The position numbers and the translations under genes were made by a program. Under the pieces are notes generated by a model. That model had not been told where the DNA came from, made no database searches, and was given only the letters and a program-made list of their open reading frames with translations. Of a stretch of 64,000 bases of DNA, positions 8,827 through 17,581 are shown one piece after another (position 1 is the stretch's first letter; every line of letters begins with the position of its first letter). The stretch is from the NCBI GenBank assembly GCA_023231115.1, contig JALNWA010000004.1, forward strand, positions 11,289-75,288, written 5' to 3'. The DNA comes from Candidatus Altimarinota bacterium. GTDB taxonomy: Bacteria > Patescibacteriota > Gracilibacteria > UBA1369 > LOWO2-01-FULL-3.

Positions 8827-9225
8827 TCACTCTGTTGTAACACCATCAAATTCTTCGTCATCTTTTTCGGCATCCTCCTTTGTAGAATGAACCACCTTAT
8901 CTTTATGATGCGCAGGAGAATATATAGTATAAAGCTTTAAAGGTTCAGAACTTGAAGTATTGATTATATTATGTTGAGCTCCGGAAGGAACGATTATTGC
9001 ATCACCATCGGCAACCGCATATTCATTTCCATCAATAAGAACCTTCCCTGTCCCCTTTTCAAAACGGAAAAATTGATCATTTTCGTTATGGACTTCCATT
9101 CCAATTTCTTCATTCGGCTTAAGACTCATCAAAACAAGCTGACTGTGCTTTCCAGTATAAAGAACTTTTCTAAAATTATCGTTTTCAAGAGTCATCTTTT
9201 CGATCGCACCTTTGTATCCCTTCAT
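8827..9225 (-). CDS. cupin-domain protein
   Basis: A 132-residue single-domain cupin. The first cupin motif reads IGMEVHNENDQFFRFEKGTG (about 40-60) and the second DGDAIIVPSGAQHNIINTS (about 72-92); His and Glu at these places are the usual metal ligands. The acidic tail after residue 110 (HSTKEDAEKDDEEFDG) is unstructured. Proteins of this subgroup are usually annotated only as cupins (sugar isomerase or dioxygenase folds), so the substrate is unknown. TATAAT about 30 bp upstream of the start gives a short leader with no Shine-Dalgarno sequence. Confidence 0.9.
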   Translation of the reverse strand: MKGYKGAIEKMTLENDNFRKVLYTGKHSQLVLMSLKPNEEIGMEVHNENDQFFRFEKGTGKVLIDGNEYAVADGDAIIVPSGAQHNIINTSSSEPLKLYTIYSPAHHKDKVVHSTKEDAEKDDEEFDGVTTE

Positions 9226-9314
9226 AAAATTTGGGGTTAAATTTGAACTTTAACAATTATACCCCGACAAACAGCCTGCCTTCAATGAAGACAAATTTAG
9301 TATGAATTAAAACT

Positions 9315-10235
9315 TCAAATCTTCTTTGGGAATATTACTGACAAAATTAAAGAAAGGGAAAGGACAACAAGAATAAAAATAAGAGAAGATATGGAAGACA
9401 CATGAATTCCGACAATGCCACCCAACATTTTTAATCCTATAAAAATAAGGATAATAGACAACCCCTTCTGCAAATGATGAAATTTATGCAAAATATTTTC
9501 AATCAAGAAAAACATAGCCCTAAGCCCCATCACAGCAAAAATATTAGAAGTAAAAACTATAAAAGGATTTTGAGAAATTGAAAAAGTCGCCGGAATTGAA
9601 TCCACCGCAAAAATTATGTCAGTCGTTTCAACGAGCAACATAATCATAAAAAGAAGAGTGAAATACCATTTGCCATTTTCCTTCGCAACAAACTGTCCAT
9701 TATGCGGACTTGGCGTAAATCTCAAAAACTTCCTTGCAAGACGAACGACCTTACTGTTTTCAAAATCAGCATGTTCTTCCTTTTTATCGGAAAAAAGTTT
9801 AACTCCGGTATAAATAAGTAAAACTCCAAAAACATATAGTATCCAATAAAACTGATGAATTATCACAGCTCCAACAGTTATAAAAATTCCCCTGAAAACA
9901 ACAGCCCCCAAAATTCCCCAAAATAAAACTTTGTGATGATATTTCTCATCAAGATTGAAAAAGCTAAAAATAAGCATAATCACGAAAAGATTATCCATCG
10001 ACAACATTTCCTCCGTCAAATAAGCGCTAATAAATTGAGCGAACAATTCCTTTCCAAGAAAAACAAGAATCAAAGCTCCGAATCCAAGAGAAATCAAAAC
10101 CCAAAAAATAGTTTGTATAAGAGCTGATTTCGTCCCTATTCTATGCGGTCTCCTATTGAAGTATCCCAAATCAACAACCAAAAATCCAACGACAATTGTA
10201 GCAAAAACAATCCATAAATAATTTTGTGCAGTCAT
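9315..10235 (-). CDS. TerC family integral membrane protein
   Basis: A 306-residue polytopic membrane protein of the TerC/Alx family, linked in other bacteria to metal-ion (Mn2+) homeostasis and tellurium resistance. The start was placed at MTAQNYLWIVF: the frame stays open for another 43 codons to a TTG, but that extension is Lys-rich and not part of the family. Visible are about eight helices, the acidic SAYLTEEMLSMDNLFVIMLIF segment and LLVETTDIIFAVDSIPATFSI, the two hallmark stretches whose Asp/Glu probably bind the ion. It is divergent from the ATP-grasp cluster, with a perfect palindrome in between. Confidence 0.93.
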   Translation of the reverse strand: MTAQNYLWIVFATIVVGFLVVDLGYFNRRPHRIGTKSALIQTIFWVLISLGFGALILVFLGKELFAQFISAYLTEEMLSMDNLFVIMLIFSFFNLDEKYHHKVLFWGILGAVVFRGIFITVGAVIIHQFYWILYVFGVLLIYTGVKLFSDKKEEHADFENSKVVRLARKFLRFTPSPHNGQFVAKENGKWYFTLLFMIMLLVETTDIIFAVDSIPATFSISQNPFIVFTSNIFAVMGLRAMFFLIENILHKFHHLQKGLSIILIFIGLKMLGGIVGIHVSSISSLIFILVVLSLSLILSVIFPKKI

Positions 10236-10336
10236 GAAACCAACTTTAAACGAAAAAATTTTTTTCCGCAAATAAAACAATAAAACAAAACACCTTTTTT
10301 CATAAAAACTCTTGTGTTTTTTTTTAATAAGATTAT

Positions 10337-10360
10337 GGTTTTTATAAATATATAAAAACC
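10337..10360. promoter_or_regulatory. perfect inverted repeat in the TerC / ATP-grasp divergent region
   Basis: GGTTTTTATA, 4-nt centre, TATAAAAACC, ending 4 bp before the ATG of the first ATP-grasp gene. TATAAA occurs in it on both strands; the plus-strand copy at 10351-10356 ends 8 nt from the ATG, so it can serve as a near-leaderless promoter. Because of the symmetry it may equally be an operator or a bidirectional core promoter. Confidence 0.5.
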
Positions 10361-10364
10361 ACAA

Positions 10365-12767
10365 ATGCCCCCAAACAAAGACTTAGCAGGCAAAAATATT
10401 ATCTTCATAAATTCAGGAGGAAAAAAGAAAAAATTCACACTCGAAAAAGCAAAAAATCTCGGAGTAAACGTCATTCTGGTTAATCAAAAATTAGATACAA
10501 ATAAAAAACTTATTGATTATTTCATAGAAGCGGACACATACAATCACAAAGAAGTGATTGAGAAATTAAAGATTTTTCAAAAAAATAATCCCGAGATAAA
10601 ATTTGACGGAGCAATAACTTTCTGGGAAGACGACATCCCGATTTTAGCTAAAGTATGCGAAGAATTTAAACTCCCTGGAAACAGTTATGAAACTTCAATA
10701 AAAACAAGAAACAAATATGAAATGAGAAAACGCCTCGCCGAAACAAATCTCGGCAATCCGATTTTCCATATGGTAAAAAACAAAAACGACTTAAAAAAAG
10801 CCACAGAAGAAATTGGATTTCCTGCAGTAATGAAACCAGCATGGGGAGCGGACAGCGAATTCGTAATTCTCGTAAAAAACGAGGAAGAAGCAAAAAACAC
10901 TTTGGATTATTTCCAAAAAAACTGTAATGAAAAATTCAATCCAATTTTCAAATACAACAGTGGAACTTTTTTGTATGAAGAATACATGGACGGAATGGAA
11001 ATAAGTTTGGAATGTTTCTCACAATACGGAATCCCTCATGTAATCGGAATAAATGAAAAACAACCTATCAAGCCTCCCTATTTCGTTGAATATGGAGACA
11101 TAGCTCCAGCAAGACTCGACGACGAGATAGAACCTGAAGTGGTAAAACTTGCTGAATCATCTCTGATAGCTCTCGGCGTACAAAACAGTCTTGCCCACAT
11201 AGAAATAAAAATAACTTCAACCGGACCAAAAATCGTCGAAGTGGGGTCAAGAATGGGTGGAGACGATATTTATACAAATGTAAAACATGTTTGGGACACG
11301 GACATGGTGGAAATAGGGATAAGAATTGCCTGCGGAATGAATACAAATTACAAAAAAACACATCCAAAAGGCTGTGTAATATGCCGTTATTTCATCCCAA
11401 ATCATTCCGGAATTATAACAAATATTGAAGGCGTAAAAGAAGCACAGGAAATAAAAAATGTTCTTCAATTAATAATAACAAAAGATGTAGGAGACGCTAT
11501 TTTGGTTCCACCTGAAGGATTTGAAAACGCAGGATGGGCTGTTGTAAAAGGACGAACATATCAAGAAGCGGAAACATTGATGAACAGATTAATGAACAAA
11601 ATAGAAATAAATGTTACACGTTTTCATAAAGATTCATCTTTGGGAAAAACTACAAGACAGTCTTCACTCTCATCCGCTTCAATCGTCCGTGAACAAATCA
11701 TAAAAGCTTCAAAAATAGAAAAACTTAGAATTGTAGACAAAAGCAAAATAAAAAAAATGCACATTGGAATTGTTACAAGTTCAAAATTACCGCTATACAA
11801 TGAAACCGCAAAGAAATTTTACACAGGAGACGATATAAAAAATATATTGGAAGCAAAAGGATACAATGTAAGTGTTTTTGACATCGGAGAATCAACAGTA
11901 CCAATTGAAAAAATACAAAGAGCAAATCCGGATTTCGTTATAAATTTATGTGAAGCGATTTATAATTCCCCTCTTTTAAAATCTCATTCAGCCGCATTAT
12001 TCGACATGTTACAATTGCCTTACACAGGCTCAAATCCGGGAACACTCGCCCTTTCATTGGACAAAATAAAAGTAAAAAAAATTCTCGAATATCACGACAT
12101 TCCGACTCCGGATTGGGACTATGTGGAAAGTATGGACGAAGAAATAAGCGATGAATTGGAATATCCATTAATAGTAAAACCGGCAAACTCAGATAATTTT
12201 TTCGGTATAGACAATCAATCGGTGGTAACTAACGAGAAAGATTTAAAAAAACAACTTCGAATAATAATAGAAGAATTTAAAAGACCAGCGCTAATAGAAG
12301 AATATATCGAAGGAACTGAAATTGACGCTTCATTGCTAGGAAACGAAGAAGAAGTTGAGGTGCTACCGTTAATCCGTTCGACTTTTGATAAAGTCCCGAA
12401 AGATTATTGGCACATATATTCATCAGACCTTTGGGACGACAAAAACAAACACATCTTGGACTCAATAAAAATAGAAAAACCGGCTAAAATAAACAAAAAA
12501 CTTGAAACGCTGATAAGCGAAATGGCGCTGGATGTTTATAATATTTTTGACTGTCATGATTACGGAAAAATAGAGTTTAGAGTTGATAAAGAAGGAAATC
12601 CATATGTGATAGAACTCACTCCGAATCCACCCTTGGAAAAAGATAATTTTGTCGCCATGTCTGCGAAACTCGCAGGATATAGCTATGAAGATTTAATAGA
12701 AAAAATACTTTGGATGACAATTCAAAGATACAAAGATAAACCACCGTTTTATCATCTACAATTCTAA
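10365..12767 (+). CDS. tandem ATP-grasp ligase: amino-acid-ligase-like half fused to D-Ala-D-Ala-ligase-like half
   Basis: This 800-residue protein carries two complete ATP-grasp units. The N-terminal unit (about 1-420) has GFPAVMKPAWG at 151-161 and EVGSRMGGDDIYT at 292-304, in the style of L-amino-acid ligases and carnosine-synthase-like enzymes. A linker (420-460) leads to a second unit (464-800) with the D-Ala-D-Ala ligase layout: VINLCEA at 525-531, PYTGSNPGTLALSLDK at 552-567, PLIVKPAN at 601-608, LIEEYIEGTEID at 643-654 and the metal/ATP motif YVIELTPNPPL at 747-757. ATP-grasp ligases join a carboxylate to an amine through an acyl phosphate, so the fusion could form two successive bonds. 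First gene of a tightly spaced cluster; its stop overlaps the next start (TAATG). Confidence 0.88.
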   Translation: MPPNKDLAGKNIIFINSGGKKKKFTLEKAKNLGVNVILVNQKLDTNKKLIDYFIEADTYNHKEVIEKLKIFQKNNPEIKFDGAITFWEDDIPILAKVCEEFKLPGNSYETSIKTRNKYEMRKRLAETNLGNPIFHMVKNKNDLKKATEEIGFPAVMKPAWGADSEFVILVKNEEEAKNTLDYFQKNCNEKFNPIFKYNSGTFLYEEYMDGMEISLECFSQYGIPHVIGINEKQPIKPPYFVEYGDIAPARLDDEIEPEVVKLAESSLIALGVQNSLAHIEIKITSTGPKIVEVGSRMGGDDIYTNVKHVWDTDMVEIGIRIACGMNTNYKKTHPKGCVICRYFIPNHSGIITNIEGVKEAQEIKNVLQLIITKDVGDAILVPPEGFENAGWAVVKGRTYQEAETLMNRLMNKIEINVTRFHKDSSLGKTTRQSSLSSASIVREQIIKASKIEKLRIVDKSKIKKMHIGIVTSSKLPLYNETAKKFYTGDDIKNILEAKGYNVSVFDIGESTVPIEKIQRANPDFVINLCEAIYNSPLLKSHSAALFDMLQLPYTGSNPGTLALSLDKIKVKKILEYHDIPTPDWDYVESMDEEISDELEYPLIVKPANSDNFFGIDNQSVVTNEKDLKKQLRIIIEEFKRPALIEEYIEGTEIDASLLGNEEEVEVLPLIRSTFDKVPKDYWHIYSSDLWDDKNKHILDSIKIEKPAKINKKLETLISEMALDVYNIFDCHDYGKIEFRVDKEGNPYVIELTPNPPLEKDNFVAMSAKLAGYSYEDLIEKILWMTIQRYKDKPPFYHLQF

Positions 12768-14056
12768 TGGGTAAAAATATTTTAATAGTAACCGGTTCAA
12801 ATTACACAGATTCCGTGTATCAAGCTTTTTACGATATAAAAAAACTGGGACACAAAGTATATCTTTTAAGTGATGGATCTTTTGAGCCAAGGCCGGATGT
12901 TTTTGAAAAACATTTTATATATAATTTAAGAGAGACGAAAAAGACCTTGGATTACATGAAAAATCAACCTGAGAAATTTGATGCGGTCACAATCAAAACC
13001 TCGGAATGGCTTACACCTCTTGTCGCGCTCTTGGCAAAGCAATACGGATGCATCGGGAATGAACCTATTGTCGCATTTAATTGCAGAAGCAAATATCACA
13101 TGAGAAAAGCATTAGAAAAAGGAAATGTCCCGATTCCAAAATTCAAACTTTGCAAAAGTTATAAAGAACTGATTAACGGAATAAAAGAAATTAAAACTCC
13201 ATGCGTTGCAAAACCTGTCGGCGGAAATGCCAGCTATGGAACATTCATGATTAGAAATGATGAAGACATTGCGGCGTTAAAAGAAAATTACGAAAATTCA
13301 ATAAAATTCCTAAGAGCAAAAGCAATTGATGGAGATGTTTTTGCCTTTAATAAAGAAGAAATGGACCTTATAGGGGTAGATGGACATGTTGACATGGTTA
13401 TCGATTATTTAGTTGAAGAATTTATGGACGGACATGAAATAAGCGTCGACGCATTGGTTCAAGACGGGAAAGTAACCATGATGGGAATTGAAGATCAAAT
13501 AAGAATGGCACCTCCTTATTTCATGGAATTAGCGGGAAGAGTTCCATACATATGTTCAAAAGAAGAAATAACAGTGATACAAGACATAATCGAAAAAACA
13601 ATCAAAGCGATGGGAATAAAAAATTCAGCAACTCACACAGAAATTATTTTTACACCTGAAGGCCCAAAGATCGTAGAAATAGGCTGTAGAATCGGTGGAG
13701 ATGATTTACACGAAACAATATTACAAGTAACCGGTTACAATCTAATGTTTGAATCTATGATGATAGCGCTTGGGATTCCGCGAGAATATGAAGTAAAAAC
13801 AAGATGCCACACCTACATGAAATTTTTAATGCCAAAAAAAAATGGTAGAATTAAAAAGATATTTATTCCGGAAGAATTAAAACAGAATGAAACAATTTTC
13901 GACATGGACACGATAATGGCAGAAGGAGACGAAGTTGGCTTACCTCCAGAAAGATTTGACTATATAGGGTATGTCACATGCAAAGGAAAAACTCCTGAAG
14001 AAGCTGAAAAAAATGCAGAAGATGCCTCAAGAAAAATTGAAATCATAATCCAATAA
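12767..14056 (+). CDS. ATP-grasp ligase (amino-acid/peptide ligase type)
   Basis: A 429-residue ligase, similar in plan to the N-terminal half of the preceding protein. It has a Rossmann-like start (NILIVTGSNYTDSVYQA), ATP-binding CVAKPVGGNASYG around 146-158, VEEFMDGHEISVDALVQ, and the terminal motif KIVEIGCRIGGDDLHET near 305-320, with Glu/Arg/Asp for Mg and substrate. The GGDD element matches L-amino-acid ligase-like enzymes rather than carboxylases. It starts inside the previous stop codon and ends 2 bp before the next gene, so the three ligases form one operon. Confidence 0.88.
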   Translation: MGKNILIVTGSNYTDSVYQAFYDIKKLGHKVYLLSDGSFEPRPDVFEKHFIYNLRETKKTLDYMKNQPEKFDAVTIKTSEWLTPLVALLAKQYGCIGNEPIVAFNCRSKYHMRKALEKGNVPIPKFKLCKSYKELINGIKEIKTPCVAKPVGGNASYGTFMIRNDEDIAALKENYENSIKFLRAKAIDGDVFAFNKEEMDLIGVDGHVDMVIDYLVEEFMDGHEISVDALVQDGKVTMMGIEDQIRMAPPYFMELAGRVPYICSKEEITVIQDIIEKTIKAMGIKNSATHTEIIFTPEGPKIVEIGCRIGGDDLHETILQVTGYNLMFESMMIALGIPREYEVKTRCHTYMKFLMPKKNGRIKKIFIPEELKQNETIFDMDTIMAEGDEVGLPPERFDYIGYVTCKGKTPEEAEKNAEDASRKIEIIIQ

Positions 14057-14058
14057 AA

Positions 14059-15354
14059 ATGAAAACAGCCTCAACCCAAAGTTATGAAATTCTATTCTCC
14101 AAAGACAGGAAAAAATATTATCATGTACTTTTCAAAGATAATTCATGTAAAGATTTTTTCATTGCAAACATTCCAAAAGAAAAAACAATAATATTAAATT
14201 CAAAAAAAAGTTCACCATCAGACAAAGAATTAATAACTATTCCCCAGTTCACAAAAGAGCTTAGAGAAAAGAAAATCGACAGCTACTACACAAGCAGTCT
14301 TTCTTCAAATCCTTTGGAAAAATGGGCGAAAAAAAACAAAATAAAACTTTTATCCGCAAAATGGGCAGTACAAGAAAAACTCGAAGACAAAATTTTTTTT
14401 GACAAACTTGTGCAAAAAAACAAAGTCCCCGCCCCAAACAGCGTTATACCAAAAAACAAAAAAGAAATAGATTTAATTTCAAAATTTCCAGGAGTCGTTC
14501 AAGTCCCCCACAGTCACGGATCACAAGGAACATTTTTCGTAAAAAACAAAAAAGAGATTACAGACCTAATCGACAAGAAAAAAGTAAAATTTCCATTTTT
14601 ATATCGCGAATACATAAACGGGATTCCATTGGGAGTAAGCCTTATTATTGGAAAAAAGGAAATGATTTTTTCATCAATGAGAATTCAAGCAATTTCGATT
14701 ACAAGCAAAAACAGAAATAAATATTTGGGAATTCAGTGGATAAAAACTTCATATTTCAGCAAAGAAACAATTCAAAAACTAAATAAAGTATTACAAAATC
14801 TCGGCAAAGCACTACAAAAATTAAAACTTTATGGAACAGCAAGTCTCGACTTCATAATAAAAGACGGAGAAATTTTCTTGATAGAATGTAATCCTCGTCT
14901 TTCACTTTCAAGCATCCAAATATCGCAGAGGCCTGAGCTTCTACACGGATTCGATTTTAATGAAGAATTCATAAAAGGACTTTTTGGGAAAAGACTTTCA
15001 GGAAATAAACCATTCATACCAAACACAAATTATGAAGGTTGCACACTTGATTTAGATTTTTTCGAAAATAAATTGAGCGGGAATAAAACAAAAAAAGTTC
15101 ACAAAGTTGGAATATATAAATTAGGGACATCGGGATTAAAATATTTATCAGACAAAATCGAAGATTTCGCAAAAGACGATTCAATATTTATAGATCATAA
15201 ACTTGATGCAGGAAAAGTACTAAAACAAGATGACGATTACGGAATGGCGATAGCCCACAAATCAGTACTAAAAGCGAAAAACGGAGAATTTACAATAGAC
15301 AATGACAGCAAAATCTTAAAAGGAATCGAAAAGCTGTTTTTAGAAAATTTTTAG
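14059..15354 (+). CDS. divergent ATP-grasp family protein
   Basis: A 431-residue third ligase of the cluster, more diverged. The central part (about 120-320) follows the ATP-grasp order: FDKLVQKNKVPAPNSVIP, PGVVQVPHSHGSQGTFFVK (glycine-rich ATP lid), FLYREYINGIPLG, GTASLDFIIKDGEIFLIECNPRLSL. The ECNPR motif supplies the Mg-binding Glu/Asn. A small C-terminal region (330-431) is unrecognised. Very Lys-rich (runs such as KKNKIKLL). It ends 4 bp inside the stop of the convergent GNAT gene. Confidence 0.78.
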   Translation: MKTASTQSYEILFSKDRKKYYHVLFKDNSCKDFFIANIPKEKTIILNSKKSSPSDKELITIPQFTKELREKKIDSYYTSSLSSNPLEKWAKKNKIKLLSAKWAVQEKLEDKIFFDKLVQKNKVPAPNSVIPKNKKEIDLISKFPGVVQVPHSHGSQGTFFVKNKKEITDLIDKKKVKFPFLYREYINGIPLGVSLIIGKKEMIFSSMRIQAISITSKNRNKYLGIQWIKTSYFSKETIQKLNKVLQNLGKALQKLKLYGTASLDFIIKDGEIFLIECNPRLSLSSIQISQRPELLHGFDFNEEFIKGLFGKRLSGNKPFIPNTNYEGCTLDLDFFENKLSGNKTKKVHKVGIYKLGTSGLKYLSDKIEDFAKDDSIFIDHKLDAGKVLKQDDDYGMAIAHKSVLKAKNGEFTIDNDSKILKGIEKLFLENF

Positions 15355-16268
15355 TTTGAAAAAGTAAATTGAGGAATTGTTGTAAATAATTTTTCTTTAT
15401 AAGAACCTTCGTCACTTTCAGAAAAATCTATTTTTTTAATTCCATAAGAAATCGCATCTTGCATATCAAGCATTGTAAGAAAATGACCTATTCCAGGACA
15501 TTTTTCAGTGTCATTCCCACATAACAAAGTGTCATAAACATCTTTATAAATAAAGTTTAAATCAACCCCGACAATCTCACCATTCACTTTTACAGAAATC
15601 ATCCTAGCCTTATATATTCCCCCACTTTTGCCTTTTTCAATTATCTCGAGAAAGATCTTGACCATACGCTCATCCCTAAATGGAGAATCCTCAAATCTTT
15701 CGGAATTAAACTCTACAAGTTTATTAAAATCATCAAAATTATCAAAAACAATTTCAGGACCTAAAGCTTCAACCCTTTTTTTATCTCTTCTCAAATTCGA
15801 ACGAAGTTTTTTATCAACAGACATAAAATAATCTTCCAAAGAATTTATGCCTTCCATTTTCAAGATTTGTTTGGGATTAGATTTGGAAATACGCGGATCT
15901 TGAGCCAAAAACTCATTAACAACATCAGCTTTTAAACTGTTCAAAATCGTAGATTTAGGACACGAATCAATGAGATCTTTTACATATTTTTTATCTTTCA
16001 CCCAAAAAGAATTTTCTTCTGCCCAATTAAAACCATCGCCAATATCTGAAAACCAAAAATATTTATTTTTTTCTGGGACAAACCAAAGGGGCAACAATCC
16101 AACATTTTGTTTTTCATCGTGCAAAAGGACAAAATGAGGCTTATATTTATAAAATTTAAAGAAAGCAAAACGGAAACTCCATTCATCAAAAATTGATAAA
16201 TGCGGAGAAAATTCTTCCCATAATTTTTTACATTCCTCGATATTTTCAACAAAAATTGCATTCATCAT
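15351..16268 (-). CDS. CelD/BcsL-like GNAT-fold acyltransferase
   Basis: A 305-residue protein with the layout of the CelD/BcsL (Acetyltransf_6) branch of the GNAT superfamily, related in fold to FemAB aminoacyl transferases. The recognisable block is SVDKKLRSNLRRDKKRVEALG near 150-170, then IYKARMISVKVNGEIVGVDLNFIYKD and the closing GIGHFLTMLDMQDAISYGIKKIDFSESDEGSYKE. It points against the ATP-grasp genes but shares their region and overlaps them by 4 bp. In this context it could transfer an acyl or aminoacyl group onto the ligase product (inference). The ATG at 16268 was chosen because TATAAT at 16277-16282 lies upstream of it but too close to the ATG at 16274. Confidence 0.75.
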   Translation of the reverse strand: MMNAIFVENIEECKKLWEEFSPHLSIFDEWSFRFAFFKFYKYKPHFVLLHDEKQNVGLLPLWFVPEKNKYFWFSDIGDGFNWAEENSFWVKDKKYVKDLIDSCPKSTILNSLKADVVNEFLAQDPRISKSNPKQILKMEGINSLEDYFMSVDKKLRSNLRRDKKRVEALGPEIVFDNFDDFNKLVEFNSERFEDSPFRDERMVKIFLEIIEKGKSGGIYKARMISVKVNGEIVGVDLNFIYKDVYDTLLCGNDTEKCPGIGHFLTMLDMQDAISYGIKKIDFSESDEGSYKEKLFTTIPQFTFSN

Positions 16269-16276
16269 TCGCATAT

Positions 16277-16282
16277 ATTATA
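16277..16282 (-). promoter_or_regulatory. -10 box TATAAT, leaderless promoter of the GNAT gene
   Basis: The box reads TATAAT on the minus strand. The expected transcription start, 7 nt downstream, falls at about 16270, just before ATG 16268. The other ATG of the frame (16272-16274) would lie upstream of the transcript. Confidence 0.6.
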
Positions 16283-16311
16283 GTATTGATATAAATAATA
16301 GAAACAAAAAA

Positions 16312-17577
16312 TTGGAAAAATCATCAAATTTCAAATCAAGATTTCAAAAAGTTAAAATTTTACGACCTAAACTTCTCGAAGTCGCAAAAAAAACAGGCAC
16401 TCCTCTTTATCTCTACGACAAAGAAGAAGTCAAAAAAAATGTACAAACTTTTAAGAACGCTTTCAAGAAAGAAGGCTTAAATATAAATGTATTTTTCGCA
16501 ACAAAAAGCAATTATTATCTTGGAATTTTAAAAACAGTAGTACAAGAGAAAGAAGGCTTGGATGTCTCCAGTCAGCGAGAACTTAAACTTGCAATTGAAG
16601 CGGGAGCAAAAAAAATAATTTATACAGGACCGGGGAAAGCCGAAAAAGATTTTGAATTAATTTTGAAACATCATGAAAAAATCACAGTAAATTTGGAAAG
16701 CATTCGTGAACTAAAATTACTTGCAAAAATGGCGGAAGCAAAAAAAATAACAATGAGATGCGGAGTAAGAATATATACGAAAGTACAGAGCGGATGGACA
16801 AAATTCGGCACTCCGATAGACAACTTAAAAACATTTTTTAATGAAGCAAAAAAATATAAATCAATAAATTTCTGCGGAATTCATTTCCATATCAGCTACA
16901 ACAAAACGCCGGAAAAATATATTAAAACTTTCAAAATATTGGCAGAGTACTTAAAGAAAAATTTCACAGAAAGCGAAAGAAAAAACTTCGAATACATCGA
17001 CATGGGAGGAGGATTTTATCCGCAGCCATTTGAGGGAATTTATCCATGGAATCCGGAAGAAGACAGCATGGAAGTTCCAAGCGAAAAAGAAATAATGGAA
17101 ACAAAAATAGGAAAAAGATATATCCCGATAAAAGTTGATCCTGTGGAAAAATTTGCAAAAGAAATCGTAAAAATTTACAAAAAAGAAATTCTGCCACTTC
17201 TTCCAAATGTCTCACTTTATGCAGAGCCGGGACGATATATATGTCATAGTGCAATGCACATGCTATTCAAAATCATTGACATAAAAAATCCAAAACTTGG
17301 CATAACAGACGGTAGCAACAACATGATTGGATGGGAAAGATATCAATTTTTTCATTATGTTCCTCTATTCAATTTATCTCAATTCGATCAAAAAAATGAA
17401 ATCCCATTCATAACTTATGGCTCACTATGTACGCCTGACGACATTTGGGGATATTATATCTACTCAAAAACAACACCAAAAGAAGGAGACATTATCGTAA
17501 TGCCATTCCAAGGAGCATACACATATACATTCGCACAAAATTTCATCAAAGAAATTCCACCAGTTTACGACTTATGA
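16312..17577 (+). CDS. PLP-dependent amino-acid decarboxylase, LysA/ornithine-decarboxylase-like (fold III)
   Basis: A 421-residue enzyme of the diaminopimelate/ornithine decarboxylase family. The PLP lysine sits in VFFATKSNYYLGIL (about 60), followed by GLDVSSQREL, GVRIYTKVQSGWTKFG, GIHFHIS, the phosphate-binding DMGGGFYP and the hallmark AEPGRYICHSA. The active-site cysteine region near the end reads YGSLCTPDDIWG. The start is a TTG; no in-frame ATG precedes the conserved core. It closes the ATP-grasp region. LysA itself makes lysine, but no other lysine-pathway gene is near, and a LysA-like decarboxylase beside ATP-grasp ligases recalls natural-product clusters such as butirosin (BtrK/BtrJ). 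Substrate unknown. Confidence 0.88.
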   Translation: MEKSSNFKSRFQKVKILRPKLLEVAKKTGTPLYLYDKEEVKKNVQTFKNAFKKEGLNINVFFATKSNYYLGILKTVVQEKEGLDVSSQRELKLAIEAGAKKIIYTGPGKAEKDFELILKHHEKITVNLESIRELKLLAKMAEAKKITMRCGVRIYTKVQSGWTKFGTPIDNLKTFFNEAKKYKSINFCGIHFHISYNKTPEKYIKTFKILAEYLKKNFTESERKNFEYIDMGGGFYPQPFEGIYPWNPEEDSMEVPSEKEIMETKIGKRYIPIKVDPVEKFAKEIVKIYKKEILPLLPNVSLYAEPGRYICHSAMHMLFKIIDIKNPKLGITDGSNNMIGWERYQFFHYVPLFNLSQFDQKNEIPFITYGSLCTPDDIWGYYIYSKTTPKEGDIIVMPFQGAYTYTFAQNFIKEIPPVYDL

Positions 17578-17581
17578 AAAA

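Noticed and set aside
10236..10364. N-terminal extension of TerC by 43 codons
   Set aside because: Lys/Phe-rich low-complexity sequence, starts with TTG, not part of the family.
16312..17577. UGA-as-glycine genetic code
   Set aside because: The gene ends at TGA in the expected place, as does the TrmB gene, and no in-frame TGA occurs in conserved genes.
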